In this document: positions 56,894-64,000 of the stretch, one piece after another
Layout of the letters: every line of letters starts with the position of its first letter
Numbering within the stretch: position 1 is the stretch's first letter
Assembly (NCBI RefSeq): GCF_001667265.1
Contig: NZ_LZHW01000044.1
Coordinates: forward strand, 1 to 64,000
DNA length: 64,000 bases
Origin: Mycobacterium sp. ACS4331
Lineage (GTDB): Bacteria > Actinomycetota > Actinomycetes > Mycobacteriales > Mycobacteriaceae
Direction of reading: 5' to 3'
The notes under the pieces: generated by a model
The model's database searches: none
The model's input: only the letters and a program-made list of their open reading frames with translations
What the model was told of the DNA's origin: nothing
Translations under genes and position numbers: made by a program

Positions 56894-57796
56894 GTGCCGG
56901 GGAAGCCGTCGCTGCGCAAAGCGCGTTCCGTGCTCAACGCCGAACTCGCCGCGATTCGGCGCCGCGACCCCGACCTCGACGCGACCGACCTCACCCTCTT
57001 CACCTTCCCGCTGGTGGTGCGCGCGCTGGGGGTGCTGGCGATCGGCGTGGTGCCACTGCTGGTGGTGCGCGGCGGCCCCGACGAGGACGCCCTGCTGGTG
57101 CCGCTGATCGGCTCGATGGCGCTGGTGATCATCTGCACCGCAGTGGTCGCATGGCTGACCTCGATCGTGCTCTCCGGGCTCGTCGTGATGATCCTGTACC
57201 GCACCCGGCCCGGGGCGTCCTCGAAGCTCGTGGTGCGAATCCTCAACGAGTCCTTTCGGCGGGTCAGCGACTCGTCGTCGCATCTGACGCTGCTGGCTCT
57301 GGTGGCGGGGTTGATCTCGCTGGCCATCGGGTTGCCGACGCGACGCGGCGACGAACTGGCCAATTCCGTGATCGACGACCTGCTGGCCGCGCAGGTGGGT
57401 GTCCTGCTGGCGGTGCTGGGGTTCGCGTTCATCGCTGAGTCGATTCGGTCCTCGGCCGACATCGTCGACGATCAGTCGCTCATGCTGGCCTGGCCGTGGG
57501 CGTTGGTGATCGCATGCCTGTCCTGGTCGACGGCCACCGTGATCGGACCGTTCGAGATCACCCGGATGCTGACGATCCTGCTCAACGAGTGGTTGCCGGC
57601 GCTGGTTGACGGCACGCCGCGCAGCGAGGTGATCGCAGATCTGCTGCCGCCCAACGCCCGCTGGTGGGCCGCATTCGGCCCGGTGCCCGTCATCGCGCTC
57701 GTGTGGGCCATCACGGCGTGGCGGCATGAGGGGTTTGTCGCGATTCGGGAGTTCCTCGAGGGCGATGACGAGGTCCCTCCGACCCGGTTGAGTTGA
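56894..57796 (+). CDS. Hypothetical multi-pass membrane protein
   Basis: A 300-residue protein with about six hydrophobic segments (for example VVRALGVLAIGVVPLLVVRGG, LIGSMALVIICTAVVAWLTSIVLSGLVVMILYR, LLALVAGLISLAIGLP, LLAVLGFAFIAESIRSSADIV). A charged N-terminal stretch (RKARSVLNAELAAIRRRDPDLDATDL) is soluble. No known motif recognised. Its last 86 bases are shared, antisense, with the 3' end of the convergent membrane-protein gene. GTG start. Confidence 0.78.
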   Translation: MPGKPSLRKARSVLNAELAAIRRRDPDLDATDLTLFTFPLVVRALGVLAIGVVPLLVVRGGPDEDALLVPLIGSMALVIICTAVVAWLTSIVLSGLVVMILYRTRPGASSKLVVRILNESFRRVSDSSSHLTLLALVAGLISLAIGLPTRRGDELANSVIDDLLAAQVGVLLAVLGFAFIAESIRSSADIVDDQSLMLAWPWALVIACLSWSTATVIGPFEITRMLTILLNEWLPALVDGTPRSEVIADLLPPNARWWAAFGPVPVIALVWAITAWRHEGFVAIREFLEGDDEVPPTRLS

Positions 57797-58838
57797 CCTC
57801 ACGGTGCGCGGCCGCGTCGAGTTGATACGTCAGCACCGCGAGGGTGAACAGGCCGATCGCCATGCTGGACAGCGCACCGAACCCCTGGGTCGCGAAGTCC
57901 ACCAGGGCGTTGAGGAACGTGGAGATCAGTGCGGCGTTGCGCAGCCAGCGCAGGGGCCACACCGCCTCTGGGTTGCGTCGTCGTCCGATCATCGCAGGCA
58001 CTGCCAGGGCCGCGGTCAGCGTGGCGGTGATGAGCAGGATCACCGATGACGGTGTGGGAGCGTCCAATTCGAGCCGGACATCCTCGTGTTCGTAGAGGAA
58101 GCCGCCAAGGGCGATGTTCAACGTCCCGAAGAGCACTCCGGCGACCGCGCTGATCACCAGCAGCCACCCGACGATCGGGACCCAGCGTGGGCTGCGGAAG
58201 AGGTCGGGGATCAGGGTGGGCGCCCAGTGCTGCAGTCGGTACAGCCGATCCGGAGCGCCCGCGGCGCCCAGGAGCAGCGCGCGCACGCGGTCGGTGTCGG
58301 CCCGGTCGGCACCACCGTTCTGTGCCTCCTCCACCAGGCGCAGGCCGATCTCGCGGTGATGGTCGGACAGGCCCCGGGCGAGGCCGTCAGCGGCCAGCCG
58401 GGCGGCTGACGCGAGGCATTCACGCGCCGAGAGTGGCCGGACCTCGCGGACCACGCGAGCGCCGAGAAGGATCGCGACGACCAGGATGTACATGATCTCG
58501 GCGGCCGGGCCGTAGAAGTAGTCGTTGTCCTTGGTGACGAACTTGCCGACCTCGTCCAGGAACAGGCCGAAGCCGACGCCGCCGAGCAGCACTGAAAGAA
58601 TCCGTGGCCCGCGGCCCAACGTCATCCAGCCGAGCACCAGCGCCACCATCATCAGCGCACCGCCCCACAGCGCGTGCGCGATATGCAGTGTGCCCCCGCC
58701 GATCTGCGGATACCCGGTCAACTCGAGGTAGGCCCTGGTGATCAGGATGGTGGCGACGGCGATGAGAACGAACGCTTCGGTGGCGGAAAGCCCCAAGGCG
58801 TCCCGGGTGAGCAGGCCGTGGCGGGTTCGTGGATGCAC
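57711..58838 (-). CDS. Hypothetical multi-pass membrane protein
   Basis: A 375-residue protein with about eight hydrophobic segments. Stretches such as HIAHALWGGALMMVALVLGWMTLG and FGLFLDEVGKFVTKDNDYFYGPAAEIMYILVVAILLGARVV are well conserved-looking, with Asp/Glu/Lys in the membrane interface. Family not recognised. The GTG at 58838 (VHPRTRHGLL) is the likely start because the membrane pattern begins soon after. Its last 86 coding bases overlap the opposite gene at 57711-57796. Confidence 0.75.
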   Translation of the reverse strand: MHPRTRHGLLTRDALGLSATEAFVLIAVATILITRAYLELTGYPQIGGGTLHIAHALWGGALMMVALVLGWMTLGRGPRILSVLLGGVGFGLFLDEVGKFVTKDNDYFYGPAAEIMYILVVAILLGARVVREVRPLSARECLASAARLAADGLARGLSDHHREIGLRLVEEAQNGGADRADTDRVRALLLGAAGAPDRLYRLQHWAPTLIPDLFRSPRWVPIVGWLLVISAVAGVLFGTLNIALGGFLYEHEDVRLELDAPTPSSVILLITATLTAALAVPAMIGRRRNPEAVWPLRWLRNAALISTFLNALVDFATQGFGALSSMAIGLFTLAVLTYQLDAAAHREVNSTGSEGPRHRPRGTPESRQTPHAATP

Positions 58839-58903
58839 GCCCCGGATTACACCATCCGGCCGTGTCGCGGGGCCGCGCGCGGCTGGGTCGGGCGCGCCGG
58901 TGC

Positions 58904-60589
58904 TCAGATCCCTTCGGCGGCCGCGGCCTTGGCCCAGCGATAGTCGGGCTTGCCGGAGGGAGAGCGCATCACCTTGGGACAGAACAGAATGTCCTTGGGC
59001 AGCTTGTAGCGCGCGATATGACGTGCGGCCTCGGCGACGATCTGCTCGGCGGTCACGTCGTCGGCGCGCACCCCCGGTGCGAGTTGGACCAGCGCGACAA
59101 CTTCGCTCCCCCACCGCGCACTCGGCCGACCGACCACCACGACGTCGTACACGGCGCGGTGATGTCCGAGCGCGGCCTCGACCTCTTCGGCGAAGATCTT
59201 CTCGCCACCGGAGTTGATGGTGACCGAATCGCGGCCCAACAGATCGATCGAGCCGTCGGCGAGCCAGCGGGCCCGGTCACCGGGTACCGAATGCCGGACC
59301 CCGTCGATCAGCGGGAAGGTGCGGGCCGACTTCTCCGCGTCGTCGAGGTAGCCCAGCGGGACCAGGTTCTGCTGTGCCAGCCAACCGATTTCGCCGTCCC
59401 CCGGTGTCAGGATGCGCGTCAGGTCCTCGCTGACCACGACCGCACCGGGGTTGGGCGCGAATCTCCCAATGCCCGTGGCCGGCATAGGCGCGCTGGGAGC
59501 TTCCGTGGCCTTGGTGATCTGGCCCATCTGCGATCCGGTCTCCGACGAACCGCCGGCGTCCAGGATGCTCAGGTGCGGCAGCTGCGCCAACAGACGCTGT
59601 TTGACACCGCCGGTGAACAGGGCGCCGCCGCTGCCGACCGTGGCCAGGTTGGCCAGATCCCAGCGACCGGGGTTGGCCTCCAGCGCGTCAGCCAGCGGTT
59701 TGGCGAAGGCGTCGCCGACGATCAGCAGCATGCCGACCTTCTCCCGGGCGGCCAGTTCCCAGGCTTCCTCGGCATCGAAATGACTTGTCGTCGAGGACAT
59801 CACAAACGTGCGGCCCGCCAGGATGCAGCTGAAGGCCGACCACTGTGCCGCGCCGTGCATCAGCGGCGCACACGCCAATGACCCCGGAGTCGGACGCTGC
59901 GAACGCGCGACGACCGCCTCGAGGTTCGGCAGCACCTCACCCGTGCCGAACGCCCGGCCGCCCATGGCGTTGACATAGATGTCGTGCTGACGCCACAGCA
60001 CACCCTTGGGCATGCCAGTCGTGCCGCCGGTGTAGAGGACGTAGAGATCGTCCGGTGACAGCTCGAGATCGAGCGGTTGCGGCGACGCCGCGGCCAGCAG
60101 GTCCTCGTAGCGGACGGCGCCGGGCAGCGGCGCCACCCCGGAACCGTCGTCGACGTGGATGAGTCGCATCGGCGGGAGTCGGTCCAGTGCGGTGGCCAAC
60201 GTCGGCGCGAACTGCGCGTGGTACATCACGGCCGCGGTGTTCGCGTTGTCCAGAACGTAGGTGAGTTCGTCTGCGACGTACCGGTAGTTGACGTTGAACG
60301 GCGCGACGCGCGCACGATAGGCGCCCAGCATCCCCTCGAGGTACTCGCCGCAGTTGGTCAGGTACAGCGCGAGGTGGCTCTGCCCGGACTGGTGCCCGGC
60401 CAACTGCTCGCGCTCGGTGTGCGCCCCCAGGCCCCACTCGTGCAGCACGCTGGCCAGGCGGCGCGTCCGGTCGTCGACGGCGGCGAAGGTGCTGCGCCGA
60501 TCGCCGAAGACCACGCAGTCCCGGTCGGGGTGCGCGGCGGCGACGGCGCCAAAGACCTCGGCGATGTTGAACTCTGCTGCGGTGGTCAC
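58904..60589 (-). CDS. Acyl-CoA synthetase (FadD-type, ANL superfamily)
   Basis: A 561-residue adenylate-forming ligase. P-loop-like motif LYTGGTTGMPKGVLWRQ, the ADAGGSSETGSQMGQ-like LDAGGSSETGSQM, SVPGDRARWLADGSIDLLGRDSVTINSGGEKIFAEEVEAAL (hinge and A8 motif) and a C-terminal LPKDILFCPKVMRSPSGKPDYRWAK with the A10 lysine. It activates a fatty or related acid to acyl-CoA. GTG start (VTTAAEFNIAEVF). Chain specificity not evident. No partner genes adjacent. Confidence 0.93.
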   Translation of the reverse strand: MTTAAEFNIAEVFGAVAAAHPDRDCVVFGDRRSTFAAVDDRTRRLASVLHEWGLGAHTEREQLAGHQSGQSHLALYLTNCGEYLEGMLGAYRARVAPFNVNYRYVADELTYVLDNANTAAVMYHAQFAPTLATALDRLPPMRLIHVDDGSGVAPLPGAVRYEDLLAAASPQPLDLELSPDDLYVLYTGGTTGMPKGVLWRQHDIYVNAMGGRAFGTGEVLPNLEAVVARSQRPTPGSLACAPLMHGAAQWSAFSCILAGRTFVMSSTTSHFDAEEAWELAAREKVGMLLIVGDAFAKPLADALEANPGRWDLANLATVGSGGALFTGGVKQRLLAQLPHLSILDAGGSSETGSQMGQITKATEAPSAPMPATGIGRFAPNPGAVVVSEDLTRILTPGDGEIGWLAQQNLVPLGYLDDAEKSARTFPLIDGVRHSVPGDRARWLADGSIDLLGRDSVTINSGGEKIFAEEVEAALGHHRAVYDVVVVGRPSARWGSEVVALVQLAPGVRADDVTAEQIVAEAARHIARYKLPKDILFCPKVMRSPSGKPDYRWAKAAAAEGI

Positions 60590-60702
60590 CGAGACATTGT
60601 CACAAAGCCCGCCAGCACGCCTGCCACCGCGGGAATCGCGCCGGCCGCGATGACCTCGTCATCGTGCGAGCTCAGTGTCGGCAGGCACGGCGGACCTGCG
60701 CG

Positions 60703-60733
60703 CGGACCGTTTTGGTCCGATCCTCACCGGGTA
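60703..60733 (+). promoter_or_regulatory. SigF-type promoter with hairpin over the -35
   Basis: GTTT (60709-60712) and GGGTA (60729-60733) are separated by 16 bases, matching the mycobacterial SigF pattern GTTT-N15-17-GGGTA. The -35 lies in the loop of a perfect stem CGGACC/GGTCCG (60703-60708 and 60714-60719). It is followed by a strong ribosome-binding site and the small ORF at 60761. Confidence 0.65.
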
Positions 60734-60760
60734 CGTACGAGACACAGGAAAGGGGGCACG

Positions 60761-60916
60761 ATGACCGGTATCCCCGCTTTTGGCGGGCGTCGTAGGGCCA
60801 AGCCGGTGCCGTCGTCGGGCACCGCCGTGCACTACGACGTGATGTGCTGGGCCGCCTCGGCTCTGGGCGATCTCTTCCGTTCCCTGTCTGCGTTGAGTCC
60901 TCGGTCTCCTCGCTGA
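60761..60916 (+). CDS. Small hypothetical protein, 51 residues
   Basis: A 51-codon frame starting ATG, preceded by AGGAAAGGGGG (60746-60756) and the SigF-like promoter. The product begins MTGIPAFGGRRRAKPVPSSG and ends with Ser/Pro/Arg-rich residues; a short hydrophobic stretch (YDVMCWAASALGDLF) is in the middle. It has no recognisable family. Promoter, ribosome-binding site and frame agree, but so short a frame could still be chance. It converges with the FAD/Rieske gene, 49 bases away. Confidence 0.45.
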   Translation: MTGIPAFGGRRRAKPVPSSGTAVHYDVMCWAASALGDLFRSLSALSPRSPR

Positions 60917-60965
60917 CCGCGACCGGCTGGCTTCCGGTCGACAGAACGACTGCTGTCCTCGCTGA

Positions 60966-62459
60966 TCACGTCGCGAGATCGCTTGTCGCGGGCCCCTCCA
61001 GCAGAGTCCCGTCCGGAGCGAACCGCGATCCGTGCAGCGGGCAGTCCCACGATCGGTCGGCGTCATTCCACGACACGATGCCGCCGAGATGGGGGCACAC
61101 CGCTGACGGCGAGCACTCGACACCGTCGACGCTGCTGTGCGCGCGCGGATTCCACGGCGGGCCGGACACCACGGCGTGATCGGGACTCGGCGCCGAGTGG
61201 GGCACCAGGGTGCTGATCCACCCGCGGGCGAGGTTGAGTCCGACCTCGGCGTTGTACTTCGCCGCGGTGGGAAGCCCGGACAGCTCGTGCACGTCCCAGC
61301 TTCCGAAGGCGCTCGCCCAGTCCATCCGTCCGCCGAGAATCCGACTGGAGAGCGCCAATGCCGACGCGACTCCATTGGTCATCCCCCACTTGGCGAAACC
61401 CGTTGCCACAAAGATGTTCTCGCTGCCGGGCAGCAGCGGTCCGGCATAGGGCAGGCCCGCGGCGGGCGTGTAGTCCTGCGCCGACCACTGATGGGTGCGG
61501 ACCGCTCCCGGATAGTGCTTCTGCGCCCACTCGGTGAGTTCCTGCAGATCCCCGCGGACGTTCGAGCCGCGGCCCACGGTGTGCCCCGCGCCACCCACGA
61601 CGAGTTTCTCCCCGGTCTCCCCGAACGCGTAGCGGACCGACCGGGTCGGTGCGTCCGCGGACAGGAACATCGGTCGTGTCAGCGGTCCGGGCACGTCGAA
61701 AGCCAGGCAGTAGGACCGTTGTGGGTGGAGTCGGGCGAAGAACGCCCCGCGATCGAGGATCGGGATGCCGGTGGCCAGGATGCAGTCGGTTGCGGTGACC
61801 GTGAACTCGGGGCCGTCGTCGGCGGGCAGCACCGCAGCGTGCACCCGCAGCGGACGGGAGCCGCGCACCGAGCGGGCCCGCACACCCTGCAGCACACGTC
61901 CGCCGTGCTGTTCGAGTTCGACGACCAGGCTCTGCAGCACCGGTACCGGGTCGATCTGCGCCTGCTCCGGCAACCGAACCCCGCCGTGGTACGGGAACGG
62001 GACGTCGGCGTCGTCGTCCCAGTGCACGTCCAATCCGGCCTCACGACAGGCCCTGAACTCGGACCGAACCTGGTCGACGCCGCTGGCGCTCTGCGCATAG
62101 GTGTAGGCGTCCTCGCGCTGGGCACTGAGGCCGTGCGCATCGCAGTGGCGCAGCAGCCACTCGCGACCCTCCTGGTTGCCGGCGACGTAGGCACGCAACA
62201 CATCGGTGTTGTGCCGCTTCGCGATCCGCGACAACGTCGTTCCCTGAAGGACGCTGACTTTGCCGGTCGTGTTACCGCTGGCGCAGGCACCCACATGACG
62301 GGCCTCGAGCACCACGACCTGCTTGCCGGCGCGCGCCAACAACACCGCGGTGACCAGGCCCGTCAGGCCCGCACCGACGACGACCACATCGGCTGAGCAG
62401 TCAGAACCGTCATAGGGGCGGACGGGATCGGGTCGGTTGGAAAGCCACAACGAGGTCAC
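60966..62459 (-). CDS. FAD-dependent oxidoreductase with C-terminal Rieske domain
   Basis: A 497-residue two-domain protein. The N-terminal DAO-type domain has the dinucleotide motif VVVVGAGLTGLVTAVLLARAG, GNTTGKVSVLQG and FVATGFAKWGMTNGVASALAL. The C-terminal Rieske domain has CPHLGGIVSWNDADRSWDCPLHGSRFAPDG, with both Cys-X-His and Cys-X2-His iron-sulfur ligands. The combination occurs in actinobacterial stress clusters; its substrate is unknown. A SigF-type promoter ends eleven bases before the GTG start, so the mRNA is nearly leaderless. Confidence 0.92.
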   Translation of the reverse strand: MTSLWLSNRPDPVRPYDGSDCSADVVVVGAGLTGLVTAVLLARAGKQVVVLEARHVGACASGNTTGKVSVLQGTTLSRIAKRHNTDVLRAYVAGNQEGREWLLRHCDAHGLSAQREDAYTYAQSASGVDQVRSEFRACREAGLDVHWDDDADVPFPYHGGVRLPEQAQIDPVPVLQSLVVELEQHGGRVLQGVRARSVRGSRPLRVHAAVLPADDGPEFTVTATDCILATGIPILDRGAFFARLHPQRSYCLAFDVPGPLTRPMFLSADAPTRSVRYAFGETGEKLVVGGAGHTVGRGSNVRGDLQELTEWAQKHYPGAVRTHQWSAQDYTPAAGLPYAGPLLPGSENIFVATGFAKWGMTNGVASALALSSRILGGRMDWASAFGSWDVHELSGLPTAAKYNAEVGLNLARGWISTLVPHSAPSPDHAVVSGPPWNPRAHSSVDGVECSPSAVCPHLGGIVSWNDADRSWDCPLHGSRFAPDGTLLEGPATSDLAT

Positions 62460-62469
62460 GCAGTGGTCC

Positions 62470-62493
62470 TACCCGGTACCAGCGCATTCAAAC
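62470..62493 (-). promoter_or_regulatory. SigF-type promoter of the FAD/Rieske gene
   Basis: On the minus strand GTTT (62490-62493) and GGGTA (62470-62474) are 15 bases apart, matching SigF consensus. Transcription would begin about four bases before the GTG at 62459. Opposite-strand elements for the DUF4383 gene (GTTT at 62508 and degenerate GG-rich -10s) are weaker. Confidence 0.7.
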
Positions 62494-62573
62494 TCCGACG
62501 AGTCGATGTTTAGTCGCGCCCCGTTCGGAAACGCCACTCTGCGGGGTCAACACATCTCAACTGGGAGGACGAC

Positions 62574-63044
62574 ATGACAACAGGACAACCGAAGCCGAAC
62601 GCGCTCTCCGAGCGCACGCAGACACCGGTTCAGACCGCGGCGCTCGCGGTGGGCGCGGTGTTCCTGCTGGTGGGGATTCTGGGATTCATCCCGGGCATCA
62701 CGACACACTACGACCAGCTGTCCTTCGCCGGACATCACTCAGGTGCTCTGCTCCTGGGCGTGTTCAACGTGTCAGTGCTGCACAACCTGGTTCACCTGGC
62801 GTTCGGCGTGGCCGGACTGGTGTTGTCGCGCACCTTCTCCGGTGCCCGCGCATTCCTGATCGGCAGCGGCCTCATCTACGCCGTCCTGTGGATCTACGGA
62901 TTGGTGATCGACCATCAGTCGGGCGCGAACTTCGTGCCTCTCAACGTCGCCGACAACTGGCTGCACCTCATCCTGGCCGTGCTGATGCTGCTGTTGGGCG
63001 CCACGTTGGGCCGAAGCGAGGCGCGCGGAACCGCGATCCGATGA
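62574..63044 (+). CDS. DUF4383 membrane protein
   Basis: A 156-residue protein with four membrane helices. The DUF4383 pattern is FNVSVLHNLVHLAFGVAGLVLSR, with a polar N-terminal stretch and NWLHLILAVLMLLLGATLG near the C-terminus. Function is unknown; in actinobacteria such genes are common in general-stress and catalase loci. GGGAGGA lies before the ATG. Divergent from the FAD/Rieske gene across a 114-base region. Confidence 0.85.
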   Translation: MTTGQPKPNALSERTQTPVQTAALAVGAVFLLVGILGFIPGITTHYDQLSFAGHHSGALLLGVFNVSVLHNLVHLAFGVAGLVLSRTFSGARAFLIGSGLIYAVLWIYGLVIDHQSGANFVPLNVADNWLHLILAVLMLLLGATLGRSEARGTAIR

Positions 63045-63052
63045 CGCCCTGG

Positions 63053-64000
63053 TCAGCCGGCGAGTGCCTCGATCCGCGCGGGCACATGCTTGTGCCACGG
63101 CGTCCCGGCGAAGGCGTCGCGCCAGTCGGATGAGGTCAACGCGTTGGGGGCCACGCCGGGCACGGTGACGGTGCCGTCCTCGGCGGTGTAGTCCAGGCCG
63201 AAGCCGTTCGGAAGCGCGGCGTGGCCCGGCAGCATCGCGTCGCTGACCTCGACGGTGGCCTCGGCAGTGCCCGCCGCCGTCGTGACCCTGGCGCGCGCAC
63301 CGTCGACGAGCCCCAGCGCCTGGGCGTCCTCGACGCTGATCCGCAACGCGCCGTCGCCGTCGCGCCTGCGCCAACTCGGATCCCGCAGGATGTCGTTGGC
63401 GGTGTAGGCCCGTCGCTCCCCCGCGGCCAGCACGATGGGGAACTCATCGGTGGTCAGCTTCGGCGGCGCGGACGGCAACCGGCGCAGTTCGTCGAGCAGT
63501 TCGGGGATCTCGAGGGCGATCCGGCGGTCGGCGTGCGTGATGAGCGCGAAGTCGTCGGCGTAGTCGTGCACCGTGAACGTGACGCCCGAGGGGTTGGCGA
63601 GGATCGCTTCGAAGAGCGCGTTGCCGTCGGCGTGCCCAGCACGACGCATGGCCTCCGGGTAGGTCATCGCGACCTTCTGCGCCAGACCCCACACCGCCGC
63701 GGCGCCCCGCAGACCGTCGGGCAGGGTCGGTCCGAGCGTCTCGTAGAGCACATAGGGCAGGGCCTTGGCCAGGGTCGGCACGGTCGACACCGCGGTCAGG
63801 AATGCCTGCGCGTAGGCGTCGAGCCCGTCCAGGGCCGCGCGGCGCAGTGGTTCGAGGTCCGCGTCGTCGACGAAGCCCAGTGCGCGCATCAGGCGGGCCC
63901 AGATCTCGGGTTCGGGCAGCGTGCCCTCGGCGGGATCGAGCATCGGGTGCCTCAGGTGGAAGGTGTTGTGCGGGAATTCCAGGTTGAAGAATGTCGCCTC
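63053..64000 (-). CDS. Molybdopterin-dependent oxidoreductase, C-terminal part
   Basis: The frame is open through the right end of the window, so only the last 315 residues are seen. NLEFPHNTFHLRHPMLDPAEG near the edge, TDEFPIVLAAGERRAYTANDILRDPSWR and the C-terminal MopB_4 beta domain (ISVEDAQALGLVDGARARVTTAAGTAEATVEVSDAMLPGHAALPNGFG) identify a molybdopterin oxidoreductase of the nitrate reductase/formate dehydrogenase-like superfamily. The cofactor and substrate domains lie outside, so the substrate cannot be named. It ends eight bases after the DUF4383 gene, convergent. Confidence 0.85.
   Translation of the reverse strand, partial: EATFFNLEFPHNTFHLRHPMLDPAEGTLPEPEIWARLMRALGFVDDADLEPLRRAALDGLDAYAQAFLTAVSTVPTLAKALPYVLYETLGPTLPDGLRGAAAVWGLAQKVAMTYPEAMRRAGHADGNALFEAILANPSGVTFTVHDYADDFALITHADRRIALEIPELLDELRRLPSAPPKLTTDEFPIVLAAGERRAYTANDILRDPSWRRRDGDGALRISVEDAQALGLVDGARARVTTAAGTAEATVEVSDAMLPGHAALPNGFGLDYTAEDGTVTVPGVAPNALTSSDWRDAFAGTPWHKHVPARIEALAG

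Overview
The window is GC-rich DNA (frames dominated by GTG/ATG starts and G/C third positions) from a fast-growing mycobacterium, best described as a Mycolicibacterium. The evidence is the set of mycobacterial hallmark genes (pimA, the acyltransferase patA and pgsA of phosphatidylinositol mannoside synthesis, an F420-type LLM oxidoreductase, a carboxylic acid reductase, many fatty-acid enzymes) and a gene order that follows, from memory, M. tuberculosis Rv2578c to Rv2614c: radical SAM, hisS, glyoxalase-like, ppi, relA, apt, lipoprotein, secF, secD, yajC, gabT, car/fadD9, ruvBAC, yebC, pdxT, tesB2, pdxS, nudix, pimA, patA, pgsA, HIT, thrS. No insertion sequence, prophage, CRISPR array, tRNA or rRNA was seen.

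Region 1 (1-12620) is accessory metabolism. It holds a GH3 glycosidase, a type-B carboxylesterase, a zinc metallopeptidase, a translationally coupled LLM oxidoreductase/acyl-CoA thioesterase pair, a TetR regulator, and an amidohydrolase plus two acyl-CoA dehydrogenases and a SnoaL-like protein preceded by two perfect copies of an inverted-repeat operator. It ends with an Rv2578c-type radical SAM gene behind a LexA (SOS) box.

Region 2 (12672-18753) has an MmpS-like secreted protein and a complete urea ABC transporter, urtABCDE, with a candidate GlnR site upstream but no urease in view.

Region 3 (18736-32414) is conserved core: glyoxalase-like hydrolase-hisS, two tandem membrane-anchored cyclophilins, the minus-strand run yajC-secD-secF-lipoprotein-apt-relA, and gabT. 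SecD carries a long collagen-like Gly/Pro insert.

Region 4 (32423-46270) has the 1168-residue carboxylic acid reductase with a palindromic operator, the SOS-controlled ruvCAB operon, fmdB-fmdA (formamidase), a divergent SDR/AraC pair with an inverted repeat between them, yebC, and an acyl-CoA dehydrogenase behind a perfect palindrome.

Region 5 (46284-55187) joins pyridoxal-phosphate synthase (pdxS, pdxT, with a thioesterase gene between) to a tightly overlapping operon thrS-HIT-pgsA-patA-pimA-nudix that makes phosphatidylinositol and its first mannosides.

Region 6 (55279-64000) is mostly small membrane proteins, a hotdog thioesterase, an acyl-CoA synthetase, then a probable stress module: a small ORF and a FAD/Rieske oxidoreductase, each preceded by a SigF-type GTTT-N15/16-GGGTA promoter, and a DUF4383 membrane protein. 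The window closes inside a molybdopterin oxidoreductase. I found no clear new defence or mobile system. The best leads are the operator-controlled catabolic cluster at 4.8-11.6 kb and the SigF-type module at 60.7-63.0 kb.
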